Assembly: GCA_028583405.1 (NCBI GenBank)
Contig: CM053260.1
Coordinates: forward strand, 28,062,735 to 28,126,734
Direction: 5' to 3'
Length of the DNA: 64,000 bases
Source: Pogonophryne albipinna
Lineage: Eukaryota > Chordata > Actinopteri > Perciformes > Artedidraconidae
Of the stretch, positions 62,503 to 64,000 are shown one piece after another. The translations under genes were made by a program, and so were the position numbers. Positions within the stretch are counted from its first letter, which is position 1. Every line of letters begins with the position of its first letter. The notes below the pieces were generated by a model. That model made no database searches, was not told the origin of the DNA, and saw only the letters and a list, made by a program, of their open reading frames with translations.

Positions 62503-64000
62503 TTCAAAAGTAAATACATGTTCTTATTACATGGGCTGAGTTAGAACACTGTCAACAAAGGGATATCCTACATTTTATAATTCCACTTTATTAGATAAGA
62601 TTATTATTATCAGTACTAGAACTGAGACAATGCAATTCAAAATGTTGCCTTGACCGAACATAGCGGTAATGGTGATTTAGATATTGCAGTAGTTCATATT
62701 GCAATTTTGTTAGAAATGACAATCCATTATGCAGCCATACAGTAGTATAGAGATGTTATGATTAGGATATACAGTGAATTTCATATATAACCAGGAGATA
62801 TCTAATTATCTAATTGAACCCTAACCCAAATATGGCACTTTTCTACGTAAGATCGTTTCTTTAGCTGGCAATTTTAGTCCTCAAACATTTATTTTGATGG
62901 TTAAGCTTCCACTTCAATATGTTCATATGTACCTAAGATAATTTAATAATGACATTTGATTTATATTTTAACCTAAGCCTAAAAGAAAAGGGGAAAACAG
63001 AGACTAGAAAAAAGCTGTTACTCTAAAAGTCCTTTCAATTCCATTCATATCTGATCATAGGGCTGGGCATCTGGAGAAATGTATTTGTGTTGATTACACC
63101 AATAACTACGACTTGAGTGTTTTCTAAGAGTGATAAAAGAGAGAATTTGACTATAGAAACAGCGTGAACACTTACAGGTCACAAAATAAAAGCTAGGAAT
63201 AAATCGATATTTTCTTTAATTTCGACGATAGTACTAATCTGCAGAAGATGCTGGAAGAAAATGTCCCTTCCGGCTTAATTTTTAATTGTTATAGCTTCTC
63301 TGTCACGCTCTTTTCCACTTCAAAAAAGTCATTATGTAAGAATCAGAGTTTCCCATTTATTTAATGAACGTTTCCTCTGGGCTCAGAACATCAGCAGAAA
63401 TGTAACCAGAGTGTAAAAAGAGCCTTTGAAGCAACACATGAATTTGGAAAAAGGGTTCTCACCTTTCTAGTGAATCAAAAAGTCTGTTTTGAAGTTCGGC
63501 CTGTGATCCTGTGAAAAGTTCACGGTTCGGTCAAAAGCTTGTCTGAGGTTGAACGCTGCTTTCAATCCGGTAAATACTGAGAGAAACGCCGAGTGTGTCT
63601 CTTTCCTCCTTCAGCCTCTGATGAGGAATAATAAGTGAGACGTTTAGATGCTAAGATTCTGGATCCTTCCTATTTTTTTAGACCACGTTCTGTTTATTTT
63701 TGTCTTTTTCGATTTTTCATGGGGATTTGATTGCGTGACCTCATGTAGCGAACTGTGCATACTTGAAGTTGCCATGGGTTACAGTAATTAAAGCCTATTA
63801 ATCACAGCGCGATGGATAATTAAACATTAAAAGCAGTTTGTCAGCCAAACGAGCCGAACATGTCACGCAACACCGATTCACTGTGTTATCTCCCGCTTTC
63901 CCTCGCCCTCTCACACACTCTCTCTCACACACACACTACCACACACACACACTCATGATGGCTTAGCAGCATTAAATTGTGTAATAATACCATCTCTTCT

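Larger units (their letters stand above)
61223..64000 (+). other. Start of the intron after ephA8 exon 3d
   Basis: Starts gtgagt. It includes a duplicated exon-end/donor segment (61208-61480 and 62145-62502), a LINE 3' tail (61691-62055) and a short (CA)n near 63920-63955. No exon matching the rest of the cysteine-rich region was found. From 62510 to 63900 I see nothing assignable. Confidence 0.75.

Noticed and set aside
63594..63640. Possible acceptor ctttcctccttcag as the next ephA8 exon
   Set aside because: The following bases cctctgatgaggaataataa meet stops at once and do not encode the cysteine-rich continuation.

Overview
The window is from a vertebrate nuclear genome, most likely a ray-finned fish and probably a percomorph teleost. 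The evidence is a vertebrate Eph receptor tyrosine kinase gene on the + strand, very dense (CA)n microsatellites, many small non-autonomous DNA transposons (hAT-, TTAA- and piggyBac-type), tRNA-derived SINEs and 5'-truncated LINE tails. There is no bacterial, plasmid or viral gene organisation.

The only protein-coding gene I can support is a partial EphA-class receptor, best matched to ephA8 (motifs [49 protein letters not shown]). Five exons lie on the + strand: 27643-27707, 52663-52716, 53786-53929, 54981-55130 and 60907-61222. They encode the ephrin-binding domain and the first part of the cysteine-rich region. Exon 1 (signal peptide) must lie upstream of the window or be unrecognisable in it. 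The next exon and everything from the fibronectin repeats to the kinase lie downstream. So 1-27642 is read as intron 1, 27708-52662 as a 25 kb intron 2, and 61223-64000 as the start of the next intron.

The main biological observation is that the last four exons sum to exactly 664 bp. As I recall, that is the size of the single large exon 3 of other vertebrate EPH genes. Here it is cut by three phase-0 introns of 1069, 1051 and 5776 bp. At each cut the first bases of the intron resemble the first bases of the next exon, as expected if introns arose by insertion with a short target duplication or by tandem duplication of an AGGT-like site.

The rest is a mosaic of nested repeats. 4.5-5.7 kb: a 40-bp minisatellite interrupted by a 509-bp MITE with a 9-bp target duplication, carrying a perfect CRE and a TCTCGCGAGA palindrome. 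12.2-13.0 kb: a palindromic MITE. 15.3-15.7 and 19.3-19.9 kb: two copies of a (CA)n-flanked repeat with telomere-like CCCTAA tracts. 21.0-22.3 kb: two giant (TG)n tracts and a hAT MITE with a 33-bp minisatellite. 25.1, 41.6 and 45.2 kb: three copies of one TTAA MITE family. 30.2-31.1 kb: a LINE 3' end with coding remnant. 31.5-32.5 kb: a decayed piggyBac-like element with a 63-codon reading frame. 33.7-35.6 kb: a TTAA-flanked element with long inverted repeats. 38.2-39.6 kb: a hAT element inside another hAT element, both with perfect 8-bp target duplications. 48.8-51.1 kb: a hAT MITE inside an older repeat that ends in a 57-bp minisatellite with a 13-unit higher-order duplication. 55.2-57.8 kb: a hAT element grown to 2.6 kb by about 56 copies of a 37-bp repeat, inside one of the extra ephA8 introns. 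Long open frames elsewhere are artefacts of period-3-compatible repeats and (CA)n.
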